Assembly: GCF_006716645.1 (NCBI RefSeq)
Contig: NZ_VFPL01000001.1
Span: 4,402,001 to 4,466,000, forward strand
Direction of reading: 5' to 3'
Length of the DNA: 64,000 nucleotides
Source of the DNA: Arcticibacter tournemirensis
GTDB taxonomy: Bacteria > Bacteroidota > Bacteroidia > Sphingobacteriales > Sphingobacteriaceae
A program made the position numbers and the translations under genes. Shown piece by piece: positions 1 through 8,103 of this stretch (its first letter is position 1; the number at the start of each line of letters is the position of its first letter). The notes below the pieces were generated by a model that was not told where the DNA came from, made no database searches, and saw only the letters and a list, made by a program, of their open reading frames with translations.

Positions 1-1
1 T

Positions 2-646
2 GATAAGCTTAAACGCCAGCTGGATGACTTCGGCGCTATCAACTCGATGGCTATGGAGGCTTATAAGGAAATGAACGAGCGCTATTCCTTTATTCAGGGG
101 CAGAAAAAGGACCTGCTGGAGGCAAAGGCTTCGCTGATGGAGACAATCAGGGAGATAGACGACAGCGCGAAGAGCAAATTCATGGATGCCTTTTTGCAGG
201 TCCGGGATCACTTCATCCGCGTGTTCCGTTCGCTCTTCAACGAAGAGGACAGCTGTGACCTGATACTCTCTGATCCCGAGAATCCTCTCGAGTCGGACAT
301 CGATATCATTGCACGCCCCAAGGGGAAACGCCCTCTGTCTATAAATCAGCTCTCGGGAGGAGAAAAGACATTAACGGCAACAGCCCTGCTCTTTTCGCTA
401 TACCTGCTAAAACCGGCTCCTTTCTGTATTTTCGATGAGGTAGATGCACCGCTGGATGATACGAACATCGACAAGTTCAATAATATTATCCGTAAATTCT
501 CCTCTGAATCGCAGTTTATAGTGGTGTCGCATAACAAACGTACTATAGCGAGTACAGACATCGTTTATGGTGTAACTATGGTTGAGCAGGGTATCTCGCG
601 GGTTGTGGCGGTGGATTTGAGGGAATATCCGGCAGAGGTGAGTTGA
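2..646 (+). CDS. smc: Chromosome segregation protein SMC, C-terminal part (left-truncated)
   Basis: The frame is open from the left edge, so only the last ~214 residues are present; the ATG at position 47 is internal. A short end of the C-terminal coiled coil leads into the ABC-type head half: signature LSGGEKTLTA, Walker B FCIFDEVDAPLDD and the switch-histidine stretch VVSHNKRT. In the family, SMC dimerises, binds ATP between two heads and works with ScpA/ScpB to organise and segregate the chromosome in the cytoplasm. No scp gene follows. The TGA stop lies within an array of 7-bp repeats that starts in the last codons. The family call is firm from the Walker B/signature pair; the length cannot be judged. 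Confidence 0.95.
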   Translation, partial: DKLKRQLDDFGAINSMAMEAYKEMNERYSFIQGQKKDLLEAKASLMETIREIDDSAKSKFMDAFLQVRDHFIRVFRSLFNEEDSCDLILSDPENPLESDIDIIARPKGKRPLSINQLSGGEKTLTATALLFSLYLLKPAPFCIFDEVDAPLDDTNIDKFNNIIRKFSSESQFIVVSHNKRTIASTDIVYGVTMVEQGISRVVAVDLREYPAEVS

Positions 647-708
647 GAGTTTAAAGTGGAGTTGAGAGTTTAAAGTGAAGAGTGGAAAGTTATAGGTTAT
701 AAGTCTGT
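641..708. repeat. Heptad array A (smc 3' end)
   Basis: Seven-base periodic array with unit AGTKNAN. Units AGTTGAG and AGTTTAA occur at 641 and 648 and again at 660 and 667, separated by one 5-base unit. AGTGAAG, AGTGGAA, AGTTATA, GGTTATA and AGTCTGT follow at exact 7-base steps. It begins inside the last smc codons and contains the smc stop. It fills almost the whole gap to the next gene. Confidence 0.75.
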
Positions 709-724
709 TAAAAGTATTGATTGT

Positions 725-1633
725 ATGATCAGGAGTCTGGTTATTCTGGGTATTCTTCTTTCTGCTTGTTTTGCGGGCAGATGCCAGTCTTTATTAAATG
801 ATGTTAAAGAGCTGTCCTCTGATAAATATCAGGGCAGAAAAACGGCGACTGAGGGTAACCGGATGGCTGCAGAATATATCGTCAAGCGTTTTAAAGCTAT
901 TGGGTTAAAAAGCTATAATAGTAGTTTTAAGCATTCATTCAGTTTCAGGAACCAGGAGAAAACGATCAAGGGAACGAATCTCATAGGGTATATTCAGGGA
1001 AAGAAGAAGGATGTAATAGTAATATCCGCGCATTACGACCATTTAGGAGTAATAAACGGAAAGATCTACAATGGTGCGGATGACGATGCCTCCGGAATCG
1101 GCGGCCTTCTTGCAATAGCTGAACATTTCAGTCGCAACAAACCGGAACATACGCTTGTGTTCGCAGCCTTTGATGCCGAAGAAATGGGATTACAAGGAGC
1201 CAAAGCTTTTGTTGCCAGGCCGCCGGTTGCATTGAGCTTAGTAAAGCTGAATATAAACCTGGATATGATCAGCCACAATGACAAAGGGGAACTCTATGTG
1301 GCAGGGACATACCACTATCCTGAGTTAAAGGGCTATCTGTTTGTCACTAAGGCGAATATCAAATTACTTACGGGGCACGATAATCCACAGCAGACATCCG
1401 CAGATGACTGGACAAACCAGGGAGATCATGGCGCCTTTCACGCTAAAAAGATCCCTTTCCTTTACTTCGGTGTGGAAGATCATAAGGACTACCACCAACC
1501 TTCTGATGATTTTGAGAATATCAATAAGGAATTTTACAAGAATGCTGTAAGCAGTATCCTTGAGGTGGTGAAGAACTACGATCAGGGTAAAACTATCCAG
1601 AAGGTATTCAGGAATAAAAAGATAATGAGGTAA
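725..1633 (+). CDS. M28 family zinc metallopeptidase, exported
   Basis: A 302-residue protein with an N-terminal signal peptide (hydrophobic VILGILLSACFAG, cleavage probably near residue 20). The M28 metal ligands appear in order: HYDHLG (His near 103), GADDDASG (Asp near 118), the catalytic/ligand pair in DAEEMG (near 151), NLDMI (near 179), and a late His in YHQPSDDF. Family members are co-catalytic di-zinc aminopeptidases that release N-terminal amino acids from peptides, here in the periplasm or outside. No PA domain is present, so this is the short single-domain form. It converges on the S41 gene with only 9 bases between the two stops. Substrate is unknown. Confidence 0.9.
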   Translation: MIRSLVILGILLSACFAGRCQSLLNDVKELSSDKYQGRKTATEGNRMAAEYIVKRFKAIGLKSYNSSFKHSFSFRNQEKTIKGTNLIGYIQGKKKDVIVISAHYDHLGVINGKIYNGADDDASGIGGLLAIAEHFSRNKPEHTLVFAAFDAEEMGLQGAKAFVARPPVALSLVKLNINLDMISHNDKGELYVAGTYHYPELKGYLFVTKANIKLLTGHDNPQQTSADDWTNQGDHGAFHAKKIPFLYFGVEDHKDYHQPSDDFENINKEFYKNAVSSILEVVKNYDQGKTIQKVFRNKKIMR

Positions 1634-1642
1634 GGCGAAGAG

Positions 1643-3259
1643 TTACTTTCTCTTTTTCCTGTCTTCAATCATCCCCTTAAACTCTTCACAGGCAGGCGAA
1701 AATGATTCCATTTTGGTCCCTGATATGCTGTTGCCCGACGATGATTTAACAGATGATTTCTTAACAACACCGGTATACGTTCCGTTTATCAGGTAGCTAT
1801 ACGCACTTGCGAGTAATTTTTCCGAAAGATCTCCGAAATCATATTTATTATCATTCGCTCCTGATATTTCCTTTAAGGTATAATTGGGTTCCATACCACT
1901 AAAATACTCTCCCTGCCCCTCTGAATTTTTCGACTCAAACATGCTAAAGTACACCTCGTATTTATCAATTGTGATAGGAAAGAAACCAACAGGCTTGCCA
2001 TAGGTTTGTTCACCTATGAGCTTAATATCGGCTATATGCGGTTTAAGGCTATTAATAACCAGTTCGCTGGCGGATGCTGTGTTGCCTGATACCAGGAACA
2101 CGATTTTTTCCACGTTATTCAAAGAGCCTTTTTTGGTAAAGTTATAGGTATTCCCATTGACGCTGTAGTCCAGATCAGCATAAGTGAGCAACTTTCCGTT
2201 TTCGTATTGAGGCTGGTCATTCACAAGAAAAATCTGGTTTTTCAGTATTGATGCCTTACCGTTTTGCAATGTAGAATTGAAATACTCTTTATACATTACC
2301 CTACTATTAATCGTCGATGGCGCTATCAGATCGGCCAAATACTGTGCGGTGCTTACATAGCCGCCCCCGTTATATCTGAAATCGACGATCAAATCAGTCA
2401 CCCCCGCGACAGCAAACTTATTAAAAGCTGCATCAAGTACAGGCTGGGCATTCGTTAATGTAGAAAAGCGCGCAAAGGCCAGGTAACCGATCTTCTTTGC
2501 ACCCGAGATATAGACTGAATCGCGATATATTGGATTGCTTTTATAAGATGTTCTGTTTAAAACAATATCGGATGAAATGCCCGTATTTTTCAAAACTTTC
2601 AGGGTAACTGCTGATGCATCAAATAAAGCAGCGTTTATAAAATCTTCAACGGACGAAGTAAAGTTAGTAGTAACCTGAGTTCTGTTTATTGACGTAATTA
2701 CATCTCCCCTTTTTATTCCGGCTTTCTCGGCAGGAGACCCTTGATAGACAGCGAGTACTCTTACCTCGTAAGATGCTTCTGTCCCAAACAGCCCTACATA
2801 AAATCCAAAATCATACCCATTACCTTCAAGATCTACCGAGCTTTTGACTGGTAAAGTATATGAGACAGGATTAGCGTCGTCGGTATCAAAGATATAACTG
2901 TACTTCGTTTCATTTGGGCGATTCTGATTATACTCATAGGAGTTTTTCGCATATCTGGTTATTGCAAACAACTCATTATTTAACCCCGCCTCTTCATCGC
3001 TGTTTACATACTGGCGCGGATTAAAAACTTCGTAAGTGGGCAACAAATCATTCCATAAATAAACCTCTTTAGCATAAAGGAACATCGAGTCGGCGGATAG
3101 CTGGGCACGTGAACTTTGCGGAGTGACCGTAACCTTGGGTTCCGGTTCGGGCTGAGCCTCTTCTTTCTTCGCCTTCTTACAGCCTGCCGCTGCTATACCA
3201 TAAATCACTAACACAAGAATTGAGAGCCTTGCAGAAAATGTATATCTCCGTATTTCCAT
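1643..3259 (-). CDS. S41 family peptidase with PDZ domain, lipoprotein (paralogue 1)
   Basis: A 538-residue C-terminal-processing-type serine protease. The signal peptide ends in a lipobox (IAAAGC, then KKAKK), so it should be a lipoprotein, possibly surface-exposed. Next come an N-terminal segment containing LYAKEVYLWND, a PDZ domain (GSPAEKAGIKRGDVITSIN, near 175-225), then the S41 core with DFRYNGGG and the nucleophile region SGNTASASE (near residue 396). The tail is basic (DRKKRK). It lies 68 bases downstream of a close paralogue in the same orientation and probably shares its transcript. Substrate unknown. The Ser motif is intact, so it is expected to be active. Confidence 0.9.
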   Translation of the reverse strand: MEIRRYTFSARLSILVLVIYGIAAAGCKKAKKEEAQPEPEPKVTVTPQSSRAQLSADSMFLYAKEVYLWNDLLPTYEVFNPRQYVNSDEEAGLNNELFAITRYAKNSYEYNQNRPNETKYSYIFDTDDANPVSYTLPVKSSVDLEGNGYDFGFYVGLFGTEASYEVRVLAVYQGSPAEKAGIKRGDVITSINRTQVTTNFTSSVEDFINAALFDASAVTLKVLKNTGISSDIVLNRTSYKSNPIYRDSVYISGAKKIGYLAFARFSTLTNAQPVLDAAFNKFAVAGVTDLIVDFRYNGGGYVSTAQYLADLIAPSTINSRVMYKEYFNSTLQNGKASILKNQIFLVNDQPQYENGKLLTYADLDYSVNGNTYNFTKKGSLNNVEKIVFLVSGNTASASELVINSLKPHIADIKLIGEQTYGKPVGFFPITIDKYEVYFSMFESKNSEGQGEYFSGMEPNYTLKEISGANDNKYDFGDLSEKLLASAYSYLINGTYTGVVKKSSVKSSSGNSISGTKMESFSPACEEFKGMIEDRKKRK

Positions 3260-3327
3260 ATAACCTGTTTTCTTTTTAACTACTTATGACTCCGGGCATC
3301 AAACGCTCTGGCTGACAGCGTAATCGG

Positions 3328-4836
3328 TTAACGTTTACGTGGTTTATCCACCATTCCTTTAAACTTATTGCCTTCGAGCTTATTGTTTACTTCTTTGAAT
3401 CTTTCATTACTCATCACTACCAAAGGACGTGTAGTTGCGGAGGTTTTGGTGGAGCTGACCGTATAATTTCCGTTCGCAGAATATGCCAGAGCAGAAGCAA
3501 GATATCGCTCAGCAGGATCACCAAAGGCTCTGGTAATATCGTCGTTCGCTTCTTTATTAACACTTAATCCGTCGAAATACTCGCCCACTCCCTTCTGGTT
3601 CTTCGTCTGGAACTGGGGGATATAGAGGTCATATTTATCAATGTGAATAGCAAAAAAACCAACAGGCTTCCCATAGGTGGGATGACCGATAAGCTTTACA
3701 TCCATAACAGGAGCCAGGCTATTAATTACCAGTTCGCTTGCTGATGCTGAATTCCCTGTAACCAGGAAATAGATCCGTGAAAGGTTTAAGGAGCCTTTTT
3801 TGGCAAACTTTTCCGTGTTCTGCGAAGCAGCGAATGGAACGTCAAAATAAGAAACCACTTCTCCATTATACAAAAACTTCTGATTCTTCAGTATGGTTGC
3901 CTTACCGCTCTGCATCGTTTGATTGAAATGATCCACATGCATCACGTTGCCACTCTGAGCAGCGGGGACGAACCAGTTGGCCAGGTAATTTGCTGTTTCA
4001 ACACTTCCGCCTCCGTTGTATCGCAGGTCGACTACCAGTTCTGTAATATTCTGACTTTGGAAATAGTTCAGAACTTGGTCCAGCGCTGTTTTGAATGGTG
4101 TTGGGACATCCTCATCAGAGCCAGAGATCTGAAGGAAACTGTTCAATACAAAGTATCCTACTTTCTTCGATCCCACACTGAACACATTACTTGCCAGGAT
4201 GGGATTGATGTTATACCGAGCTTTTGTTACAGAGACATCGGCAATAGAGTTATCCTTTTTTCTAACCCTTAAATTTATCGTCCGGTCAGGCCCAAAAAGC
4301 GCATTATTAAGAAAGTTGATATTGGCATCCACCCGCCCATCCAGATTACTGTTTCCGTTTATCTGGAGGATCTGATCACCTCTCGACAGTCCTGCCGTTC
4401 CTGCGGGAGAACCAGAGTAAACATAGTTAATTCGAAGATCTAAAGGATCGTAGCCGCCTTCAAGACCATTAAAACCGACAAAGAAACCGTAGTCGCCACT
4501 GATACCCTCTCCGATTTCGTCGGATACTTCGCCCTCGTCAATGAACGAATATTTATCAAGGGCTCTGCCCGAAGTGCTCCGCTTATAGCTTTTCAGTGCA
4601 TTTATTTCGTCCTGAAAGCTCGAATACTGCCTTGGATTAAAACTTTTATAGGACGAAGGCAGCGCATCATTCCACAAATAAGTTTCGCGTGCATATAAGT
4701 AAATAGAATCTTTAGTGAGTTCGTCTCTTGTCCCTGTTTTAGGAGGATTGTCAGACGATTTTTTGCAGGCCCCAAAGGCCAATATCGCAAACAGTCCGAA
4801 CAAAAACCGCTTGCGAAAAATTGAATATGAATACAT
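3328..4836 (-). CDS. S41 family peptidase with PDZ domain, lipoprotein (paralogue 2)
   Basis: A 502-residue protease of the same design as its downstream neighbour: lipobox (AFGAC, then KKSSD), the shared YLWNDALPSSY segment, PDZ domain (GSPAGTAGLSRGDQILQIN), DLRYNGGG, and nucleophile region TGNSASASE near residue 366. The C-termini of the pair match in pattern too (KFKGMVDKPRKR against EFKGMIEDRKKRK). Tandem duplication is the simplest origin. Family members cut C-terminal or unfolded segments of envelope proteins. It heads a two-gene transcription unit; no clear TAnnTTTG box was found in the 124 bases upstream. Confidence 0.9.
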   Translation of the reverse strand: MYSYSIFRKRFLFGLFAILAFGACKKSSDNPPKTGTRDELTKDSIYLYARETYLWNDALPSSYKSFNPRQYSSFQDEINALKSYKRSTSGRALDKYSFIDEGEVSDEIGEGISGDYGFFVGFNGLEGGYDPLDLRINYVYSGSPAGTAGLSRGDQILQINGNSNLDGRVDANINFLNNALFGPDRTINLRVRKKDNSIADVSVTKARYNINPILASNVFSVGSKKVGYFVLNSFLQISGSDEDVPTPFKTALDQVLNYFQSQNITELVVDLRYNGGGSVETANYLANWFVPAAQSGNVMHVDHFNQTMQSGKATILKNQKFLYNGEVVSYFDVPFAASQNTEKFAKKGSLNLSRIYFLVTGNSASASELVINSLAPVMDVKLIGHPTYGKPVGFFAIHIDKYDLYIPQFQTKNQKGVGEYFDGLSVNKEANDDITRAFGDPAERYLASALAYSANGNYTVSSTKTSATTRPLVVMSNERFKEVNNKLEGNKFKGMVDKPRKR

Positions 4837-4960
4837 CTTTCTTTATAATCTAATGTTAAGTTATATGTAGTAAGTTACCAGTATAGACCGGCTGTAATTC
4901 TTTGTTATACAGAAACGTAATGAGCCATTTTATCATTACTTAAATCTAAGTTAATGTAGG

Positions 4961-5569
4961 CTATTTTTCTATTTTAACGAAATCAATACCAGCATTTTCT
5001 GCAAAAACTGCGTCTAGTGACGCTACTCCTGCGACCAACACATCTATTGCTTCAAGATTATGCAGCTTCAATATCTCTAATAGTACGTCGGGAGAAGGTT
5101 TTGGTTTCACTTCATTGGTAAAATATACTCTCAAATACTTCTCGAGCCCATTCCATTCTATTTGCCTGATCTTATTCAACTGCTGAACAGGATCTCCGGC
5201 AGTAACAATGAAAATCTCTTTGCGGTCAATCACTATATCCTGCAGTAACTTCAGCATGTCGTCGAATAACAGAAGCTTCAGGGGCAGCTGAGCCTGACGA
5301 TGAAGTCGCAAAAAGTTTTCTCTATATTTCTCACTAATGCCGAAAGCCTCTCTGGCTTTATCAAAAATAAGATTTGGGCCGGCATGTTCATACGCCTTTT
5401 TAAAGAACTCGGTAAGCTGGACGGCAGGAGGAAATGTCTCTGAATATTCGAGAAAGTTGGCAAAAAGATAATATACCTGCAAAAGGTAATCTCTTTCGGG
5501 ATACAGAACATTATCCAGTTCGAAAACAAACGCTTTTTTTGAAGGATCAAATTCAGAATAGACTAACAT
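4961..5569 (-). CDS. HAD-superfamily protein with altered catalytic motifs
   Basis: A 202-residue HAD-fold protein with the alpha-helical cap after strand 1, as in pyrimidine-5'-nucleotidase/Sdt1-like members. Motif I reads FVFELDNVLYP: the position normally held by the nucleophilic Asp is Glu17, while the second Asp (Asp19) is kept. Motif II Thr (IFIVTAGDP) and motif III Lys (EVKPKPSP) are present. Motif IV reads VLVAGVASLDA, where the usual GDS Asp is lost. The protein may be inactive or have changed chemistry. Its ATG overlaps the upstream stop by one base (TAATG), implying translational coupling to the pre-ATP-grasp-like gene and membership of the lolD operon. Function unknown. Confidence 0.8.
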   Translation of the reverse strand: MLVYSEFDPSKKAFVFELDNVLYPERDYLLQVYYLFANFLEYSETFPPAVQLTEFFKKAYEHAGPNLIFDKAREAFGISEKYRENFLRLHRQAQLPLKLLLFDDMLKLLQDIVIDRKEIFIVTAGDPVQQLNKIRQIEWNGLEKYLRVYFTNEVKPKPSPDVLLEILKLHNLEAIDVLVAGVASLDAVFAENAGIDFVKIEK

Positions 5570-6033
5570 TAATCGGCTGTAAAAATGGCTACCCGGCTGT
5601 CCGGATATTCTTCATTAATTAAAAAAAGTCCAAAGTCGGCATCGGGAAGTAGACCAGCTTGATCAGATAGATCGGTTTTTATCAGAATTCGCCCCGGTCC
5701 ATTCCTCATCTCCATTTTTTCGAGCGCCGGAAGTGGTGGTACTATAACCTGAATTCCGTATTCCATGAACAAAGTCCGCGATTCGGAGAGTGCTTTAATT
5801 TCCCCTTTTCGCAGCGGAAAAACTCTTTCAATCTGCTGATCAAGACAAATGCCGAGCAATTCGTGAGCAAAAGAAGGGGCGTTCCCTTCTGATATCTTTA
5901 TAAATTTTCTGTTCTTCAGCATAAACTGCGGTAGTTCCGCAGAATCGGCAAAAAAAACAGCTTCCGTTCCTCCTACCAACCGTTCGAGCTGGTATGCTTG
6001 TGCCGTTGCTGCAGCCGTAATCAGAATATTCAC
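5569..6033 (-). CDS. Stand-alone pre-ATP-grasp-like domain protein
   Basis: A 154-residue cytoplasmic protein. I recognise no named family with certainty. The N-terminus MNILITAAATAQAYQLERLV, a strand with an acidic residue (VFFADS), and the segment ending IERVFPLRKGEIKAL and YGIQVIVP resemble the Rossmann-like N-terminal domain that precedes the ATP-grasp fold in carboxylate-amine ligases. The ATP-binding and catalytic ATP-grasp domains are absent, and no frame nearby continues it. It starts 2 bases after the lolD stop and overlaps the HAD gene by one base, so the three form a tight operon. The pairing with a HAD protein recalls ATP-grasp/HAD pairs; a ligand-binding or scaffold role is inference. 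Confidence 0.6.
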   Translation of the reverse strand: MNILITAAATAQAYQLERLVGGTEAVFFADSAELPQFMLKNRKFIKISEGNAPSFAHELLGICLDQQIERVFPLRKGEIKALSESRTLFMEYGIQVIVPPLPALEKMEMRNGPGRILIKTDLSDQAGLLPDADFGLFLINEEYPDSRVAIFTAD

Positions 6034-6035
6034 TT

Positions 6036-6695
6036 TTATTGTCCGCTAATAATTAAACCATCTTTCATTATCACCTTCCGGTCGGCCATCTCGCCAAGAT
6101 GTTCATTATGTGTTACAATAACAAATGTCTGCGAAAACTGATCCCGTAGCTCCTTAAAGAGCATGTGGAGACTATTCGCATTCTCGGAATCCAGGTTTCC
6201 TGAAGGTTCATCTGCCAGCACAACAGAAGGTTTGTTCACAAGAGCCCTGGCTACGGCCACTCTTTGCTGTTCACCCCCCGATAGTTCAGAAGGTTTATGA
6301 TCGGCTCTATCGCCTAGTCCAAGCATTTCGAGTAACTCCCGCGCACGAACCTCCGACTCTCTTTTACCCCTTTTCGCAATATATGCCGGAATACAGATAT
6401 TCTCGAGAGCGGTAAACTCCGGAAGAAGATGATGAAACTGAAAAATAAACCCTATCCTCTGATTACGGAAGGCGCTTAGTTTTGCTGAAGACAGTGACGA
6501 TATATTGACTCCATCTATCGTGACCTCTCCCCTGTCGTATTTATCCAGGGTTCCGATTATATGCAGCAGGGTACTTTTACCAGCCCCTGAAGCGCCTAAA
6601 ATGGTTACGATTTCGCCCTTGCTGACATCCAGATCAACGCCTTTTAATATCTCCAGTTTTCCGTAAGCTTTATATATACCTTTAGCATGCAGCAT
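6036..6695 (-). CDS. lolD: Lipoprotein-releasing ABC transporter ATP-binding protein LolD-like
   Basis: A 219-residue ABC ATPase of the LolD/MacB class. It shows Walker [11 protein letters not shown]-loop [12 protein letters not shown], signature LSGGEQQRV, Walker [14 protein letters not shown] and switch His [21 protein letters not shown] is typical of LolD, which powers LolCE extraction of lipoproteins from the inner membrane. No LolC/E permease is next to it; the downstream genes are a pre-ATP-grasp-like protein and a HAD protein. A TATTTTCG -7-like box lies only 4 bases before the ATG. It is divergent from sucC. LolD is preferred over MacB because of the Q-loop context, but family boundaries are soft. 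Confidence 0.85.
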   Translation of the reverse strand: MLHAKGIYKAYGKLEILKGVDLDVSKGEIVTILGASGAGKSTLLHIIGTLDKYDRGEVTIDGVNISSLSSAKLSAFRNQRIGFIFQFHHLLPEFTALENICIPAYIAKRGKRESEVRARELLEMLGLGDRADHKPSELSGGEQQRVAVARALVNKPSVVLADEPSGNLDSENANSLHMLFKELRDQFSQTFVIVTHNEHLGEMADRKVIMKDGLIISGQ

Positions 6696-6699
6696 AGGG

Positions 6700-6707
6700 C
6701 GAAAATA
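6700..6707 (-). promoter_or_regulatory. -7-like box of lolD, near-leaderless
   Basis: On the minus strand the sequence reads TATTTTCG, one mismatch to the Bacteroidota -7 consensus TAnnTTTG, followed by 4 bases and the lolD ATG. No TTG lies 17-23 bases upstream. If used, the mRNA would begin at or beside the start codon. Confidence 0.4.
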
Positions 6708-6779
6708 AACATTTATGTGATTAGGATAAGGTTCAGTGTAATCTTTTTGTCATCAGTGTAATCTATTCCAAAAAACTAT

Positions 6780-6787
6780 TAGCTTTA
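6780..6787 (+). promoter_or_regulatory. -7-like box of sucC
   Basis: TAGCTTTA, one mismatch to TAnnTTTG, lies 23 bases before the sucC ATG and would give a leader of roughly 20 bases. No well-spaced -33 TTG was found. Confidence 0.35.
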
Positions 6788-6810
6788 CCCTCTGCAAACT
6801 ATCAAAACAA

Positions 6811-8004
6811 ATGAATATTCACGAATATCAAGGCAAAGCCATTCTCAAGAGCTTCGGTGTACGGGTTCAGGAAGGTATCGTTGCTGAAACTCCCGAACAA
6901 GCTGTTGAAGCGGCTAAAAAGCTGAAAGAAGATTTCAATTCGGACTGGGTGGTTGTAAAAGCTCAGATCCATGCCGGGGGCCGTGGTAAAGGCGGAGGCG
7001 TAAAGCTGGCCAAAAACCTCGATGAAGTAAAAGAAAGATCAGAACAGATCATCGGAATGCAATTGGTTACTCCGCAAACCGGTCCGGAAGGTAAGAAAGT
7101 AAATAAAGTGCTGATTGCACAGGACGTTTATTATCCTGGTGAAACTGAACCTAAAGAATTTTACATGAGCGTATTGCTCGACCGCTCAAAAGGCCGCAAC
7201 ATCATCATGTACTCTACTGAAGGGGGAATGGATATTGAGCATGTTGCAGAAACGACTCCTCACCTCATCTTCAAGGAGGAGATTGATCCGAAAGTGGGAC
7301 TTCGCCCTTTTCAGGCCAACAGAATCGCTTTTAACCTGGGTTTAAGCGGCGATGCCTTTAAAGATATGACTAAGTTTGTTGCATCGCTTTATAAAGCTTA
7401 TGAAACTACCGATTCTTCTTTGTTTGAGATAAACCCTGTTTTAAAGACCTCTGACAATAAGATCCTGGCAGTCGATGCTAAGGTGAACCTTGACGATAAC
7501 GGACTTTTCCGTCATAAGGACTATGCTGAGATGCGTGATACTTCAGAAGAAGATCCTACGGAGGTTGAAGCCAGCAAATCGAACCTTAACTATGTAAAAC
7601 TCGACGGGAATGTCGGCTGTATGGTTAACGGTGCCGGGCTTGCTATGGCAACAATGGACATCATCAAGCTTGCCGGCGGCGAACCTGCTAACTTCCTTGA
7701 TGTGGGTGGTACTGCTAATGCCCAGACCGTAAAGGCTGCTTTCAATATTATCCTTCAGGATCCGAACGTAAAAGCTATACTGATCAATATCTTTGGTGGC
7801 ATTGTTCGCTGCGACCGCGTTGCCCAGGGAGTTATTGACGCATATCAGGAACTCGGAAACATTCAGGTTCCAATCATTGTGCGCTTACAGGGAACCAACG
7901 CTGAAGAAGCTAAAAAACTGATCGATGAATCGGGCCTGAAAGTTTATTCGGCGATCCTGCTTAAAGAAGCAGCTGACTTGGTTACGAAAGTGTTAAAAGC
8001 GTAA
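6811..8004 (+). CDS. sucC: Succinyl-CoA synthetase (ADP-forming) beta subunit
   Basis: A 397-residue protein matching the usual SucC length. The ATP-grasp N-terminal half has GGRGKGGGVKLAK and the Mg/ATP residues ending FEINPVL. The C-terminal ligase domain has GCMVNGAGLAMATMD, FLDVGGTAN, IFGGIVRCDRVAQG and VRLQGTNAEE. With SucD it converts succinyl-CoA, ADP and phosphate to succinate, CoA and ATP in the TCA cycle (cytoplasm). sucD is not adjacent, so the subunits are encoded apart. The gene stands alone and ends in a strong hairpin terminator shared with the convergent neighbour. Confidence 0.98.
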   Translation: MNIHEYQGKAILKSFGVRVQEGIVAETPEQAVEAAKKLKEDFNSDWVVVKAQIHAGGRGKGGGVKLAKNLDEVKERSEQIIGMQLVTPQTGPEGKKVNKVLIAQDVYYPGETEPKEFYMSVLLDRSKGRNIIMYSTEGGMDIEHVAETTPHLIFKEEIDPKVGLRPFQANRIAFNLGLSGDAFKDMTKFVASLYKAYETTDSSLFEINPVLKTSDNKILAVDAKVNLDDNGLFRHKDYAEMRDTSEEDPTEVEASKSNLNYVKLDGNVGCMVNGAGLAMATMDIIKLAGGEPANFLDVGGTANAQTVKAAFNIILQDPNVKAILINIFGGIVRCDRVAQGVIDAYQELGNIQVPIIVRLQGTNAEEAKKLIDESGLKVYSAILLKEAADLVTKVLKA

Positions 8005-8046
8005 GTTATAAATTATGAGTTATGGGTTATGAGTTTACATGACTCA
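8005..8046. repeat. Heptad array B (after sucC)
   Basis: Six 7-base units begin directly after the sucC stop: GTTATAA, ATTATGA, then GTTATGG, GTTATGA, GTTTACA and TGACTCA at steps of exactly 7. This is the NTTATGN subfamily also seen at 23.9 and 60.4 kb. Confidence 0.75.
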
Positions 8047-8056
8047 ACATAGTTTT

Positions 8057-8091
8057 AAAAAGAAAGCGGTTTAAAGACCGCTTTCTTTTTT
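8057..8091. terminator. Bidirectional rho-independent terminator
   Basis: AGAAAGCGGT (8061-8070) pairs with ACCGCTTTCT (8077-8086) around a 6-base loop. Flanking A and T runs extend the stem and give a U-tail on both strands. It sits between convergent sucC and the PAP2_C-like gene. Confidence 0.85.
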
Positions 8092-8103
8092 GTCTCCCCC
8101 TTA

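Noticed and set aside
1634-1642. Terminator between the convergent M28 and S41 genes
   Set aside because: Only nine bases separate the stops and no stem-loop is present.
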